Assembly: GCA_944989445.1 (NCBI GenBank)
Contig: CALYLW010000052.1
Span: forward strand, 779,058-843,057
Length of the DNA stretch: 64,000 bases
Direction of reading: 5' to 3'
Origin: Ampullaceana balthica
Taxonomy: Eukaryota > Mollusca > Gastropoda > Lymnaeidae
Shown: one piece after another, positions 52,469 to 63,356 of the stretch
Layout of the letters: every line of letters begins with the position of its first letter
How positions within the stretch are numbered: position 1 is the stretch's first letter
Made by a program: the position numbers and the translations under genes
Notes under the pieces: generated by a model
Databases searched by the model: none
Told to the model about the DNA's origin: nothing
The model's input: only the letters and a program-made list of their open reading frames with translations

Positions 52469-55316
52469 CTGAAATAAATACACAACCAACAGTTAATTTG
52501 TAAATAAGTATGTTACAATGAGACATAAAATTAAATAATCATAAAGCAAAATTAAACAAAATTTTAGTTTCACACATTTAATCACATAAAAACAATGTAC
52601 TTACTTGTAAAGAGTATAATCCTTTGCTGGCATATCCTGTGTAATGACGACGGCAACGACAAGGCCGTAAATGGCAATGATACCAGCCATGACGACTGGA
52701 ATGACAGACTTCATGATAAGCTCAGGCTTCATAACAGCCATAGCTGAGATTCCTGTGCCAGACTTGGCAGTGCCGTAGGCTGCACCCAAAGCTTTAAATA
52801 AAAAAATAATAATAATAAAGTTTTTTTTAATGAAAACCAGCAAAATACAAACGTGAGCATAAACGTGCTGAAAATATTGTTATAATCTAATTCATAACAT
52901 TTAGTTACCTTTATTAAGCAATCAGCATATGTGATTTTTATATCATTTTAATTAGTTTTAAGATACTGGGAAAATGTTTGTTAAGTAAACGGAACCAACA
53001 AATTGTATTCCACAAGTGAGAACTATAAAAGAATATACTGTGATAAGCTTAGCTTGATAAATATGAAAATGCTTAGGTATCATATAAAATAGATAAGTGG
53101 AAAAAGTAATGTTATAAGTTTTCAAAATTAAAAAACAGTACCTTTTCCTTGTTAAAGTAGATAATTATATGATCATAAACATTGTGCAGTTTTACCTTTC
53201 AACACTACATAACCATTAACCGTGGAACTTACTGTATATAGATATAAGGTTTAATTAGGCCACTCATTTTTTTATGATAAAGTTCATAAAGGGGTTCAAC
53301 TACTTTAAAAGTTGATTTGAAACTAGCTAAAATCTAAATGGTAATTCCAGGGAATCTAAACCGATATTTCAGTCCCTTTTGAAAATTATTAAGTGAAATC
53401 CATTTGTGATGTAATAACTAGACAAAGTATTAAATATCTAAACAGAGGAGAAAGTTTCAAGAAACCTGTCAAAAGAGATAGTTCTGATTAGCAAGTAAAA
53501 AAGAAAACTGGGTTATAGTATAGATACTAGAATATAACTAACCCATATGTTAACTATTTCTTTGATTATGTTTAGTAATCTCAGACACTGGGTCAGGCAT
53601 GTCAATAAAGCAAGGGAGGCTACAAATAATTGATGCCTATCACTACTATTATTTGAATTAAACATGTCAAATGTTCAACTTTTTTGACAATGCTCACCAT
53701 ATCATTTAAGCAGGTGTCCATGAACATGTACCACAAGGTCTTTAGTACATAAAACACACAATAGAACAAGAAATACAGAGATTAAACAGCCTAAGAGAGA
53801 CTGAATTTAAGTGAAGACAAGAGATTTGGATTACAGTTGAGAGCAGAGTAAAGCATTACATCAATGCGTCAGACTGCATTGATTTGAAATGAGCTTTCCA
53901 TTTATATATTTCTTTTACATTGTGTCCAAATTTTGCAGTATTTCTGGCAGAAAAATTCAAAAAGATGGGTTTTAAAAAAAAGTGTAAAATTCTCTGGTGC
54001 TTCTGGCAGTAAAATTCAAAACTGGTGGTGCTGGAGTTTAATCTTCTAGCCCAATTATAACTGGTTTAAATAATATGGTGCTCACTCCCATATTAAAAAT
54101 TACCAAACCCTCTGGTACTTTGAAAATTCATAGCTCATAGAGCTATAATACTACAATAAATTTGTTATAAATTTATAATTCTAATAGCACTGACCTAAAG
54201 TCATTCACATAGAGCCTACACCAACTGGTATGAGTATATGTAACCCTACTTGAATGGTATGTCATTGGTCAATGTCATGCCTCAGCACCTTATTTTTACT
54301 ATTATTAAATTACTATGAGTTTTAGGGCGCCTACGGCGGCCCACTTTTTTTGGGGTAAAAAGCCCAAGTAACTTATCCGTGTTTGATAAATACGAAATAT
54401 TAAACTTCCTGAAATGTACACAAAGTATTTAATAATTATAAATCCTCAAATCCTTTTTTTACATGGCTCTCTTTTCCAAAATTAAAATATAAGCTAAAAC
54501 TATGACGTCACATATTTTAAAAAAAAATCTTTTAGAATTTTGCACGCTTCCTGATGCGCGCCTTGTACTTGTATATATATTTAAATATAATTATAAGCTC
54601 AAAAAATGACGTCATAGTGATAAGGATCCATACTCCAACCTGTGACTTGGGCTATTATATTGTTGATTACAATCAAAATACTTATTAGAAAAATCATTTT
54701 GTCATAAAGTAAATCTCTATCATGTTAAAACAGTTCAGTTTATAGTAGTTTTATTTTTATTCTTAAGTTTTAATTTTAATTTAAGGTCTCAGAATCAATA
54801 CTTATTATGGCTATGGGCCCTATAAATTATAAAATCAATCATTAAAATATGATATATTAACCCTAGTTTTGATGTAGTTCTATTGGATTCCAAAATACTT
54901 CATTGAATTAATTACTAGCCTAGTAATAGTAATAGTAATTAAGTCAATTTAATTAATCTGAATTCTGGAATTATTAGTTCTTCAGTCTTCAGAGTAGAAA
55001 TATAATATTAATTTCATTTACTAACAATTCCATAAAATAGTAACATTGCTTGTACTTTTCATTAAACTAAATTTATAAAAGTTTCATACATTTTCACACA
55101 TTAGTAATAGAAATACACTGATAATATAGGAATTAATAGACTCAAAAAGTTACTTAGTGTGGGGAAAAAACATCTCAATCTTGTTTTGAGTTTGAGTAGG
55201 TGCCTAAATCCAGCAGACAACACAAAATTCTTACCGCAAAAAGAAATTGCAGAAGTTACACCCATAACTCCAAAGAAGGCGGAGTATGGTGGGGCATCCA
55301 TGTTGTATGTCGACAT
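52264..55316 (-). CDS. ATP6V0C: V-ATPase 16-kDa proteolipid, c subunit (3 exons)
   Basis: This is a subunit of the proton-carrying ring of the vacuolar H+-ATPase Vo sector. Exons (- strand) are 55316-55235, 52791-52605 and 52468-52264; introns are GT-AG. The sum is 474 nt, giving 157 residues (human 155). Four hydrophobic helices are predicted by the two-fold proteolipid repeat. The first half has [18 protein letters not shown], the second [20 protein letters not shown]. The proton-binding Glu sits at residue 141 in [13 protein letters not shown]. The start [20 protein letters not shown] was chosen as the first ATG of the homologous block. The family is extremely conserved, so identification is firm. 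ATP6V0C converges on TRAP1 and diverges from PWP2. Confidence 0.97.
52605..52791 (-). CDS. ATP6V0C: ATP6V0C exon 2
   Basis: It encodes [20 protein letters not shown] through PAKDYTLYK (helices 1-2). The donor GTAAGTA follows AA, in phase 2. The acceptor is an A/T-rich TTTAAAG without a strong C tract. Confidence 0.96.
54322..54665 (+). repeat. CRE-bearing interspersed repeat, copy 4
   Basis: It lies in ATP6V0C intron 1, antisense to the gene. Both palindromes are intact: TGACGTCA at 54503-54510 and 54607-54614. The 5' end is GGGCGCCTACGGCGGCCC and the 3' end CCAACCTGTGACTTGGGC. Confidence 0.88.
55235..55316 (-). CDS. ATP6V0C: ATP6V0C exon 1
   Basis: It encodes [20 protein letters not shown] and TSAISFC. 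It ends in phase 1 at GTAAGA, and its reading frame joins exon 2 as SFC-ALGAAYG. Confidence 0.95.
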
Positions 55317-55436
55317 TTTCACTAAGTTTTTGGGCGAAATGGGCTACTTCCAACAAATATTGAAGCAAAATGAAAGAATGAACGTTCTCTGTCACAAGCT
55401 TTCTACAAGATGGCGAGTGACGTAGTTGTCATATGA

Positions 55437-55444
55437 TCATGTGA
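55437..55444. promoter_or_regulatory. candidate M-box/CLEAR-like site
   Basis: TCATGTGA, about 120 bp upstream of the ATP6V0C ATG. MiT/TFE factors bind TCATGTGA and TCACGTGA, and V-ATPase genes are known targets in vertebrates. An 8-bp match can occur by chance. Confidence 0.35.
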
Positions 55445-55944
55445 CTTTCATAAGGAAGTCGTCCTACCTAGTAAGAAGTAATATGATTGGCGAAAGATTT
55501 ATCATTTAGCCAATAGCGAATTCGCTAACATTTAACAAAATTAAGTCATATGGTTCCGGACAAAATATGAAAAAGTATTTCTATACCCACTTTGCAAAAC
55601 AATGTTTGCAATAGTCTGTAGAAAAAAATAGGTGATAGTGATAGGTTAACTTTAGCTTAACTTTGTTCATATTCACATCATTAGGCTAAATAATTTTAAG
55701 TAATTACTATCTTTTCAAAACCTACAATGCTAGAGAATACATTTTAATGCATACTAATTGCCGTCGACATACATAGCAGCATAGCTAGTATTTAACTTAA
55801 GTTAAACAATTAATTAACTTAATTTTTGTATTAAAACTTTAACTTTAAGTAAATTTAAACTACACTTTTTAATTTTTAACTAAGGCCTAAGGATTTTTGT
55901 AAAAGTTAAGTAGTAACTTACTAATAATCATCGCATGCCGGGGC

Positions 55945-56110
55945 CTGATTCCACATCAGGAAAACCAACACTTGATGATCAGCATTTAATTTTAAAACTC
56001 TAATACAAATGCAATACTAGACACAAACCATTAAAAATTAAGGTAAATAAGGTTTAAGGATAGGACTAGGACGCAATAATCTTCTGTATAGACTAGATGA
56101 ACGTCTGTAA
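55945..56110 (+). mobile_element. LINE 3'-end fragment
   Basis: It matches 10390-10505 over AGGAAAACCAACACTT, AGACACAAACCATT and CAATAATCTTCT. It is a 5'-truncated copy of the LINE family whose protein end is seen in TRAP1 intron 1. Confidence 0.75.
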
Positions 56111-56997
56111 CATGTGCGATAAAATATGTCAAAGTACTGAATAAACAGCAGATTAAATTTCACATGAATTAATTGAAAATAACCACGAAGGAAACTAAAT
56201 AAACTTGAAATAATAAAATGATGTTTTTTGTGTTTTTTCGTATTAAAAATATCAAGATAATAAAAATAAAACTCTTCAACTTCAATACTATAATTTAAAA
56301 AAACAAAAAACTTGAACACTAATGACTCATGATACTACTCTGCTAAATTCTAAATATCGAATTAATGTTTTATAGTAATAGTAGTTTATAGTAAAGGCTA
56401 CTCCTATTTCATGCATGAATGAAATCTAAAGAAAAATATGTTAACATTGTCATAGTCATATTGTATAGTCACAGTATAGTACTATAGTCTATAGTCATTC
56501 ATAGTATCAGTATAGTATAGTGTGTGTTATTTATTTTTTTAAATTTGAAATTAATATAACAAAACGTCAGTCAGTTACAATTTTAATCTAACATAACTAA
56601 TTAAAATTTAAAACGCTTCTTTTGTACGTGAATTTTGTGTGTTAAACCTAATGATCATATCATTTTTAAGTTAATTATTTTTTATTATAATCTTTTAATT
56701 GCAGCTTGCACTTAAATAGTTTTAAATATGTTACGAACTATAACACCTGTAATAATTGGTATAAATTTTTGTTATGACTTCCCTCCCCTTTTCGCTTTAA
56801 AAATACTTGTTTTTAAAAATCGTAATCGGCAAATTGAATGAAACGATGTCAACAAAACCATGCTACTGGGAGATCATCTGCCTTCAAGTCATTAGTTTTA
56901 GTTAATAAAGCTTAAAATTGAAGGCCCCTAAAATAAATGTCGCCTTTATTCAGTATAGAAGTAGAAGACTAAAAAAGTCCATATATTATTTTTAAAA

Positions 56998-57015
56998 ATG
57001 AAATTTGCTTTTCAG
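56998..57015 (+). CDS. PWP2: PWP2 exon 1 (six codons)
   Basis: It encodes MKFAFQ only. It was found by matching the highly conserved N-terminus and a donor CAG|GTAAAT; it is far too short for ordinary gene prediction. Confidence 0.88.
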
Positions 57016-60000
57016 GTAAATAGTAATATAGTTTAGTTTAGTCTTTATTACTTTATTTTATTATCATATTATTATGACTTTGGCTTTGGTAATCCTGCAG
57101 ATTTTACACGTATATTATAATTTATTATTTCACAGCAAAATTTAATTTTCTTTTGAGAAATTTCGTTTTTAATTTATTAAATGCATAATTATATGTTGTA
57201 TTTCAGCTATTACAGCGCTAATTTGTAAGTCTTTCTAATTTCTAAGCCATTTTTTCGGCTCTCAACAGTAAATAGTCTGATGATGATGCAACCATTTTTT
57301 AAATTATCAAACTACATGCCGGATTGTCCGATAAGATGCCAAATGGAAATTTCTCACTTACAAACAAAGAAAATAAGAATCAAACATCTAGTAACGAAAT
57401 AAAAAAAGAAATTGTCTTTAAAATATTTATTTATCTTCTAAGAACATTAAAATAGATGAATAATACTTTTAAAAAAATATCTTCAGTCAGTAAATTTATT
57501 TTAGCATGGGTCGAGCCAGGTAAAAAACATCTGGCAGCAGTTCGCTAGGTAAACAAAATGGACGTATCGTGACCACATTATGTATTATATAGAGCCAGAA
57601 AAAATGCATTTGAAATTAAAAAGACTCACAAATTAGCGCTGTAATAGCTGAAATACGACATATAATAATGTATTTAATAAATTAAAAATGTAAGTTCTCA
57701 TGAGAAAATTAAATTTCGCTGTTAAATAATAAATTATAATATACGTGTAAAATCTGCAGGATTACCATGACTTTATTTATTAGAATTTTATTAAATTTTA
57801 TTTTTAACTCTGTTGACTCTAACTTAGGGCTATGCTTAGGGGGTAATCCCTTATTTCAGCGCATTTTAAATTTTTAGAACAAAATAAATAAAATAACTTA
57901 CTTTTACTAATTTAAACACTTAAATCAGAAATAAAAAAGTATTTAATGCCTTACAATTAGTTTTTCGTGTGTTTTGTTAAGTTTAAAGGGGTTTTTACCG
58001 TGCGCACGGTTTTGACCGTGAGATTGATGCCGATCGATATCTAAATTCTTATTACTGCTTATTATTTATGTTGCATTGCTTAATAATAATATATCTTTTG
58101 GTTTCGAGGGTAAAAAAATTATTAAACTGTCATTTTAATTGTCATTGTCTTTCGAGTGACTGGATTATTAAGTGTTCCAGTGCACTCAACTTTGTATAGT
58201 AATAGTATATATAGCCTAATATATATTATGAAGTAACTTTATTAACTTTCATAGGTGATAGTTTCATTCATAATTGGACGAAACTCTGTATTTAAAGAGG
58301 CTGATTATTATTATTCTGAACATAACTAGCACTGTGGGACATCAAAAATCCATTAAGTTAATTGAATTTAAAGCATGCAAAAGTGAAAGACGATAACATG
58401 GTATAGTATAGCATAAAAATTTAGAAGTGAGAGTCTGTAACAGTGACTAACACTAACAAAATAATTGATAAAATAGGTATATAGGGTGGGGGAATCATAA
58501 AATGTTTCTTGAAATGAGCCTGCTTGAGTGATCGCAAGCATCCTCACTGTGGTTGTAAAACAAAACAACAAAAATACAAAAAGAAAATCAGAAGGAAAAA
58601 AATGAAAACCGTCCATGGATTCGAACCGCTAACCATAAATGCACTCCGCTTAGATCAGTGGTTCCTAACCTTTAGGGGTCCATGCACCCCTTCAGATGCC
58701 CAAAAAAGTTCATGCACCCCCTCGTGAAACTTGCAGAAAATGCATAATAAACTATGTTTATTTTAGGAACACAACAGTTTTGACCATAGGCAACAGGGAA
58801 TTTAGTGAGAGATCTGCTGCTTCTTATGATCAATCAGCAATTTAAATTTGGGGACTGTTTTGGACAACTGAAGGCACTCCTCAGTGCTTCTCTAGTTCTC
58901 AAATCAATAAAGTCATCTTTAGCAAGGTCACTGTCATCACTGTTGTCCAAGTCACAGAGAAAAGGATTGCCAATCCAAAGATCTTTCCTAGTAATGTCTT
59001 AACAGAAATACCCATCAAAGGACCTTTGCAATGTTGAAAGGTGCACTGAAATTTCCCATTTGGTGTTGTCAGGCAGTGATCACTCAGTGCTTCCTTCTGC
59101 ACCAGATATTACAACTTCATCCAAGAGTGGAAAGTTGGCCAAGTTGTACTTTTCTAGTCGTCGCTGGAATAGTGGCACTTTGTTAAGAAAGGCTTGCAAT
59201 CTCTCAGTAGCACCCATTTCAGTCACAGCAGGTCCTTGGAGAGATGTGTTCAACTCATTGAAGATGTCAAGATGGTGAAGATGTCAGCCAGGTACGCCAA
59301 GTAATGAATGAAATTTGGACAGTCAAACTTGTCAGCAAGGTCACTCTCTTTTTCTTGCAAGAAAATGGCAAGCTCCACTCTCAGTTCTACTAATCGAGAA
59401 AGTATCCGTCCCCTGGACAACCAGCGCACCTCCGTGTGGTAGAGCAGTAATTCATTCTCAGAGCTCACCTCCTGACAGAACAGCTGGAAGAGGCAGTGGT
59501 TCAAGGCATGTGAGCGGATAAAATTTACAACTTGGACTGCAGTAGAGAGAACAGTAACTGACTTCAAGGTTGGAGGTAGAGTTTTGCATGCCAGGGCCTG
59601 ACGATGAAGAATACAGTGTGTAGCGACAATATCTGGAACTTCGTTCTTTACCAGTGCTGAAAATCCTGATTTATTACCGAGCATGGAAGGAGCACCACCT
59701 GTGCAAATTGAAGAAATTCTTGAAGTCCAGTTTAACTGGTTTTCAATGAAGAATGCCCTGACTAGCTGCAGCACATCAGAAGTTTTGCTAGTAGCTAGGA
59801 GTGGCTTACAAAAGAGAAATTCCTCCTTCAGCAATCCACTGAGAACATATCTCAGAAACACAAGAATCTGACTGCATTGTGCTACATCAGTGATTCATCC
59901 AGCTGCACGTTAAATGGAAAAGGGCTGCTTCTCATCCCGCACAAGACTTGATCCAGAATGTCTGCAGCCATGTCACTAATCGTGGAATGAATTGTGTCAT

Positions 60001-63000
60001 TGGACAAATGAACTTTTTCAACCTGCTTCCTCTGCTGATGAACACACATCAGTTCCACCATCTGCAGAGCACAAGGCTTCACCAAAGGTCTCCAATGGTG
60101 TTGGGCTTCTTGTTCTTTGCAATAAGATATGCAACCTTGAATGGTGCCTCCAGTGCAAATTTCTGTGACAAAGAAAATCCAAGCTTGGGCAAGATACCTG
60201 AGGTCAAGAAGCGAGCTCTCTTCTGCTTGAAGACCTCAACACTGCCCTTGGAATTGGATGGATGGGCTTTCTCCAAGTGCTCTCGTAGTCTAACAGGCTT
60301 CATGTTGTCATTGCACAGGATTTTTCCACAGAGGAAGCACTGAGGCTTTTGTGTTCCATCTCTTTCTTTTTAAAAATTAATTAACAATTTTGAGGGGGTG
60401 ATGACAATCGGAAAGTCGTACCAGTCACAGGAAAATTTTTAACTGACGAAGTTGATGTTTTTAATGACCGGAATTGGATGCTTAACTCAAGATTTTAGGA
60501 TTCAATGCCGAATAATGGCTTACAATTAAGGTTTTTAAGACATTTGCAGCGTACAGAGCAATAAAAGTGAAGGAAAAAAATCCCAACGTTTACATTACAT
60601 CCGCTCAAAACAGAGGGTCACCGGGAGAGATATATCTGACATATTTTATGACAAAATTAAATTATTTTTAGAAAACTGTGACGTAAAACACGAAATTCCG
60701 AGGAACACGTTTTTCGAATAGTTTTTCCGTCAATTTTCGACATGCGCAGAACGATGCGCGAACGAGTAAAAAAAAAGTTGTATATGGGCGCCCTTTATAT
60801 GGGCATGCCTTGCTTATGGTTTACATTTCAGATTATCAGATTTTCTTTCTTTTTTCCCACTTCTTTTTTTCTTCCTCTTTTTCTTTTTTTTTCTTTCTCT
60901 GAATGGTTCATGCACCCCCTGGAACCTGCTCATGCACCCCTTGGGGGTGCATGCACCACTGGTTAGGAACCCCTGGCTTAGATTTACCACACGCCTGGAG
61001 AAGTTGATATGCCATGGCGACATTTAAAAATTATAACTAATTATCATAAATTGAACACCAATCAATTTTTATGGCAGTGCTACTGTAAAATTTCAGTAAT
61101 GAAATTTTAATACGTATTAGCATATAAATTACACATTTAGCCTAAATCGAGTGATATCGGCTATTATTGTGTATACGCCAGGCGCGTTTTAAAAAAAAAC
61201 GACATCAGCTGCTAGAATACGCATGCGCGACGATCCGTGCGGATAATATTTGACATTATTCGCACGGTTTTTACAGTGCGAATAATCACTTCGTTTAGAA
61301 AATGGTTTTTAAAAGCAGACTTCCAACAACAACAATGGCGCTGTTAGTCACAGAAGATAGTGAAATATACACATTTTTATTTCGTACAAATCGTAAAATA
61401 GTAATTTTATTTCAACAAAAAAATAATGTTTTGATTTTAAAATAGATTTCATAATAATTATTAATGAAGTAAGTTTGAAAAAATGTTTTTTTGATGACTT
61501 GAAATATAAAATGCGCTGAAATAAGGGATTACCGGCTTAGGGCATAGGGTAATCCCTTCTTTCAGCGCATTTTATATTTCAAGTCATCAAAAAAACATTT
61601 TTTCATACTTACTTCATTAATAATTATTATGAAATCTATTTTAAAGTTAAAAATATTTTTTTTTGTTCAAATAAAATTACTATTTTACAATCGAAGTGAT
61701 TATTCGCATGGTTTTGGCAGTGCGGATAATGCTGTTATTATCCGCATGGGTCGTCTGCCCATGCGTCTTACTTATAGTGGCTGGTCACGATGGGAAAAAA
61801 AAACGTGCCGTTGTAGACAAAATTATGGCTGATATCACTAGATTTAGGCTAAAATGTGTAATTTATACGCTAACACTTATTAAAATTTCATGATTACTGA
61901 AATTTTAAAGTACCATTGCCATAAAAATTGATTGATTAGTGTGCATTTAATGATAATTACATATAATTTTTAAATAACAAATAATTTCATCAGCTTCTCC
62001 AGTTGAGTGGTTAATCTAGCATAGTTCAATTTATGATGATTATATGATTATAGTACGCGGATCGAATCCTAGGACGGTCTTACTTTTTTTTTGTGGGGGG
62101 GGGGAGTGTTTTACAACCACAGTGAGGATGTTTGCAAATACACAAGCAGGCTCTTTCCCAGAAACATTTTATTTTTCCCCCACCCATGCCTGTCTTATCT
62201 ATTCTGTTACTAACAGTCACTGTTACAAACTCTCACTTTAACATTTTTATGCTATACTGGCTATACCATTGTATCGTCATTCGTTTTTTCATGCTTTAAA
62301 TTAACTTAATGGATTTATGTTGACCACAGGTACAATGCTAGTTTTGGGGAGAATAATAATTATTCTTTTTCATTACAGAGTCTCGTCCAATTAAATATTA
62401 TGTATGAAAGTTAATAAAAAGTTACTTCATAATTATACAGAATAAAAATACAAAGTTGATTGCACTGGAACAGTTAATAATAGTATAGTTTTATATCAGC
62501 TAAATCCGTAGTATTAATAATTAATTAATTAATGATTAATCATTAACAAACGATATGCAGGTCCGCTCAGATTATTGCTAAAATGGATACAAATATAAGA
62601 TTCCAGACACTCGAAAGACGGTTAAAATGACAATTGAATTAGTTCGACATTATTCTCACGGTCAAAATTTTAAAGTGAGAGTCAGTAACAGTGACTGTTA
62701 GTATTATTTGTTAATTTTTATTAACATTTTTATATGCATTACCCAAGTCCAAGGCCTTTAGATATCGTTTGGCATCATTCTCACGGTCAAAACCGTGCGG
62801 CAGTGCGAATAACGCTTAGGCATTATCCGCACGGTTTACCCGTGCGGATAATGTTGGACATTATTTGCACTGCCAAAACCGTGCGAATAACGCTTACCTT
62901 TTAAAATTTGTACGGGAAAAAAAAATTTGTATATTTCACTATCTTCTGTGACTAACATTGTTGTTCTTGGGAGTATGCTTTAAAAACTTTTTCTAAGTTA

Positions 63001-63356
63001 AAAACCCCATTAAACTCAATAAAACACACGAAAAACTAATTGTAAAGCATTAAATACTATTTTAATTTCTGATTTAAGTGTTTAAATTAGTAAAAGTAAG
63101 TTATTTTATTTATTTTGTTCTAAAAATTTAAAATGCGCTGAAATAAGGGATTACCCAGAAACTATACTATGATTCTGATAATATGACTTATTAATTATTG
63201 ATTTGAATTGTCCTTATGAAATAATTTAATGTTTTCTTTTTAGTTTTCAAACTTGCTTGGGTCAGTTTACAGAAAAGGGAATATTATCTTTACACCAGAT
63301 GGAAACAGCGTTATTAGCCCTGTTGGAAATCGAGTCTCAATCTTTGATCTTAAAAG
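56998..63356 (+). CDS. PWP2: PWP2 homolog, 5' part (exons 1-2)
   Basis: PWP2 (periodic tryptophan protein 2, Utp1 in yeast) is a tandem WD-repeat protein of the UTP-B complex. It acts in the nucleolus on 18S rRNA processing. Exon 1 (56998-57015) is ATG plus five codons, MKFAFQ, followed by GTAAAT. Exon 2 (63244-63356) begins FSNLLGSVYRKGNIIFTPDG and continues NSVISPVGNRVSIFDLK. Human PWP2 begins MKFAYRFSNLLGTVYRRGNL, so the two exons join without a gap. Exon 2 ends in phase 2 at GTAAAT. The rest of the gene, including most WD repeats, lies beyond the window. Intron 1 is 6.2 kb and packed with transposons. Confidence 0.93.
57077..57770. repeat. foldback repeat in PWP2 intron 1
   Basis: The left arm (57077 to about 57240) starts GGTAATCCTGCAGATTTTAC and reaches CAGCTATTACAGCGCTAATT. 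The right arm (about 57608-57770) is its reverse complement with scattered changes. The arms are about 160 bp with a 370-bp loop. The loop has no coding potential that I recognise. Confidence 0.82.
58656..60975 (-). mobile_element. hAT transposon (2.3 kb)
   Basis: Ends CAGTGGTTCCTAACC and GGTTAGGAACCCCTG are inverted, and an identical 8-bp GCTTAGAT flanks both (58648-58655, 60976-60983). Both subterminal regions carry CATGCACCCC motifs. It contains a decayed transposase gene on the - strand. It inserted into copy A of the TIR element. Confidence 0.92.
58800..60370 (-). pseudogene. hAT transposase pseudogene (ZBED5/SCAND3-like)
   Basis: Reading from about 60360 down, a BED finger (CFLCGKILCND, then LREHLEKAHP) is followed by SLSQKFALEAPFKVAYLIAK. 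After a frame break come LSNDTIHSTISDMAADILDQ and SSPFPFNVQLDES. After another break come EEFLFCKPLLATSKTSDV, ICTGGAPSMLGNKSGF, THCILHRQALACKTLPP and HTEVRWLSRGRILSRL. The C-terminal end, IGNPFLCDL and DLRTREALRSAF, is in a further frame. Order and motifs fit the hAT transposases from which vertebrate ZBED5/ZMYM6/SCAND3-type genes derive. At least three frame breaks or stops are present, so it is inactive. Confidence 0.85.
61547..63156 (+). mobile_element. TIR element copy B (1.6 kb)
   Basis: It begins GGGTAATCCCTTCTTTCAGC and ends GCTGAAATAAGGGATTACCC. Most of it aligns in reverse with copy A. It has a tRNA-like segment with AGTTGAGTGGTTAATC (62001-62016) and GGATCGAATCC (62059-62069). It also carries many copies of the motif GTGCGGATAAT/ATTATCCGCAC and variants. 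No protein was recognised. Confidence 0.75.
62821..62853. repeat. perfect 14-bp hairpin
   Basis: CATTATCCGCACGG, a 5-base loop TTTAC, then CCGTGCGGATAATG. It is the best member of the repeated motif family inside TIR copy B. Confidence 0.92.
63244..63356 (+). CDS. PWP2: PWP2 exon 2
   Basis: It encodes FSNLLGSVYRKGNIIFTPDG and NSVISPVGNRVSIFDLK, the first WD-repeat strands. The acceptor is TTCTTTTTAG and the donor GTAAAT. Confidence 0.95.

Larger units (their letters stand above)
55317..56997. promoter_or_regulatory. divergent ATP6V0C / PWP2 intergenic region
   Basis: This is 1.7 kb between two start codons pointing apart, and must hold both 5' UTRs and promoters. Near the ATP6V0C side are GTGACGTAG (about 55417) and an E-box-type TCATGTGA. 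The middle carries a LINE 3' end at 55945-56110. The rest is AT-rich without recognisable elements. Confidence 0.6.
57841..61533 (-). mobile_element. TIR element copy A, split by hAT
   Basis: The ends are GGGTAATCCCTTATTTCAGC and GCTGAAATAAGGGATTACC. Without the hAT insertion at 58656-60975 and its duplicated target it is about 1.37 kb. It is the inverted counterpart of copy B (61547-63156); the two are separated by 13 bp. On its - strand lies a tRNA-like B box, GGTTCGAATCC (58617-58627). No transposase was found, and the superfamily is not assigned. Confidence 0.75.
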
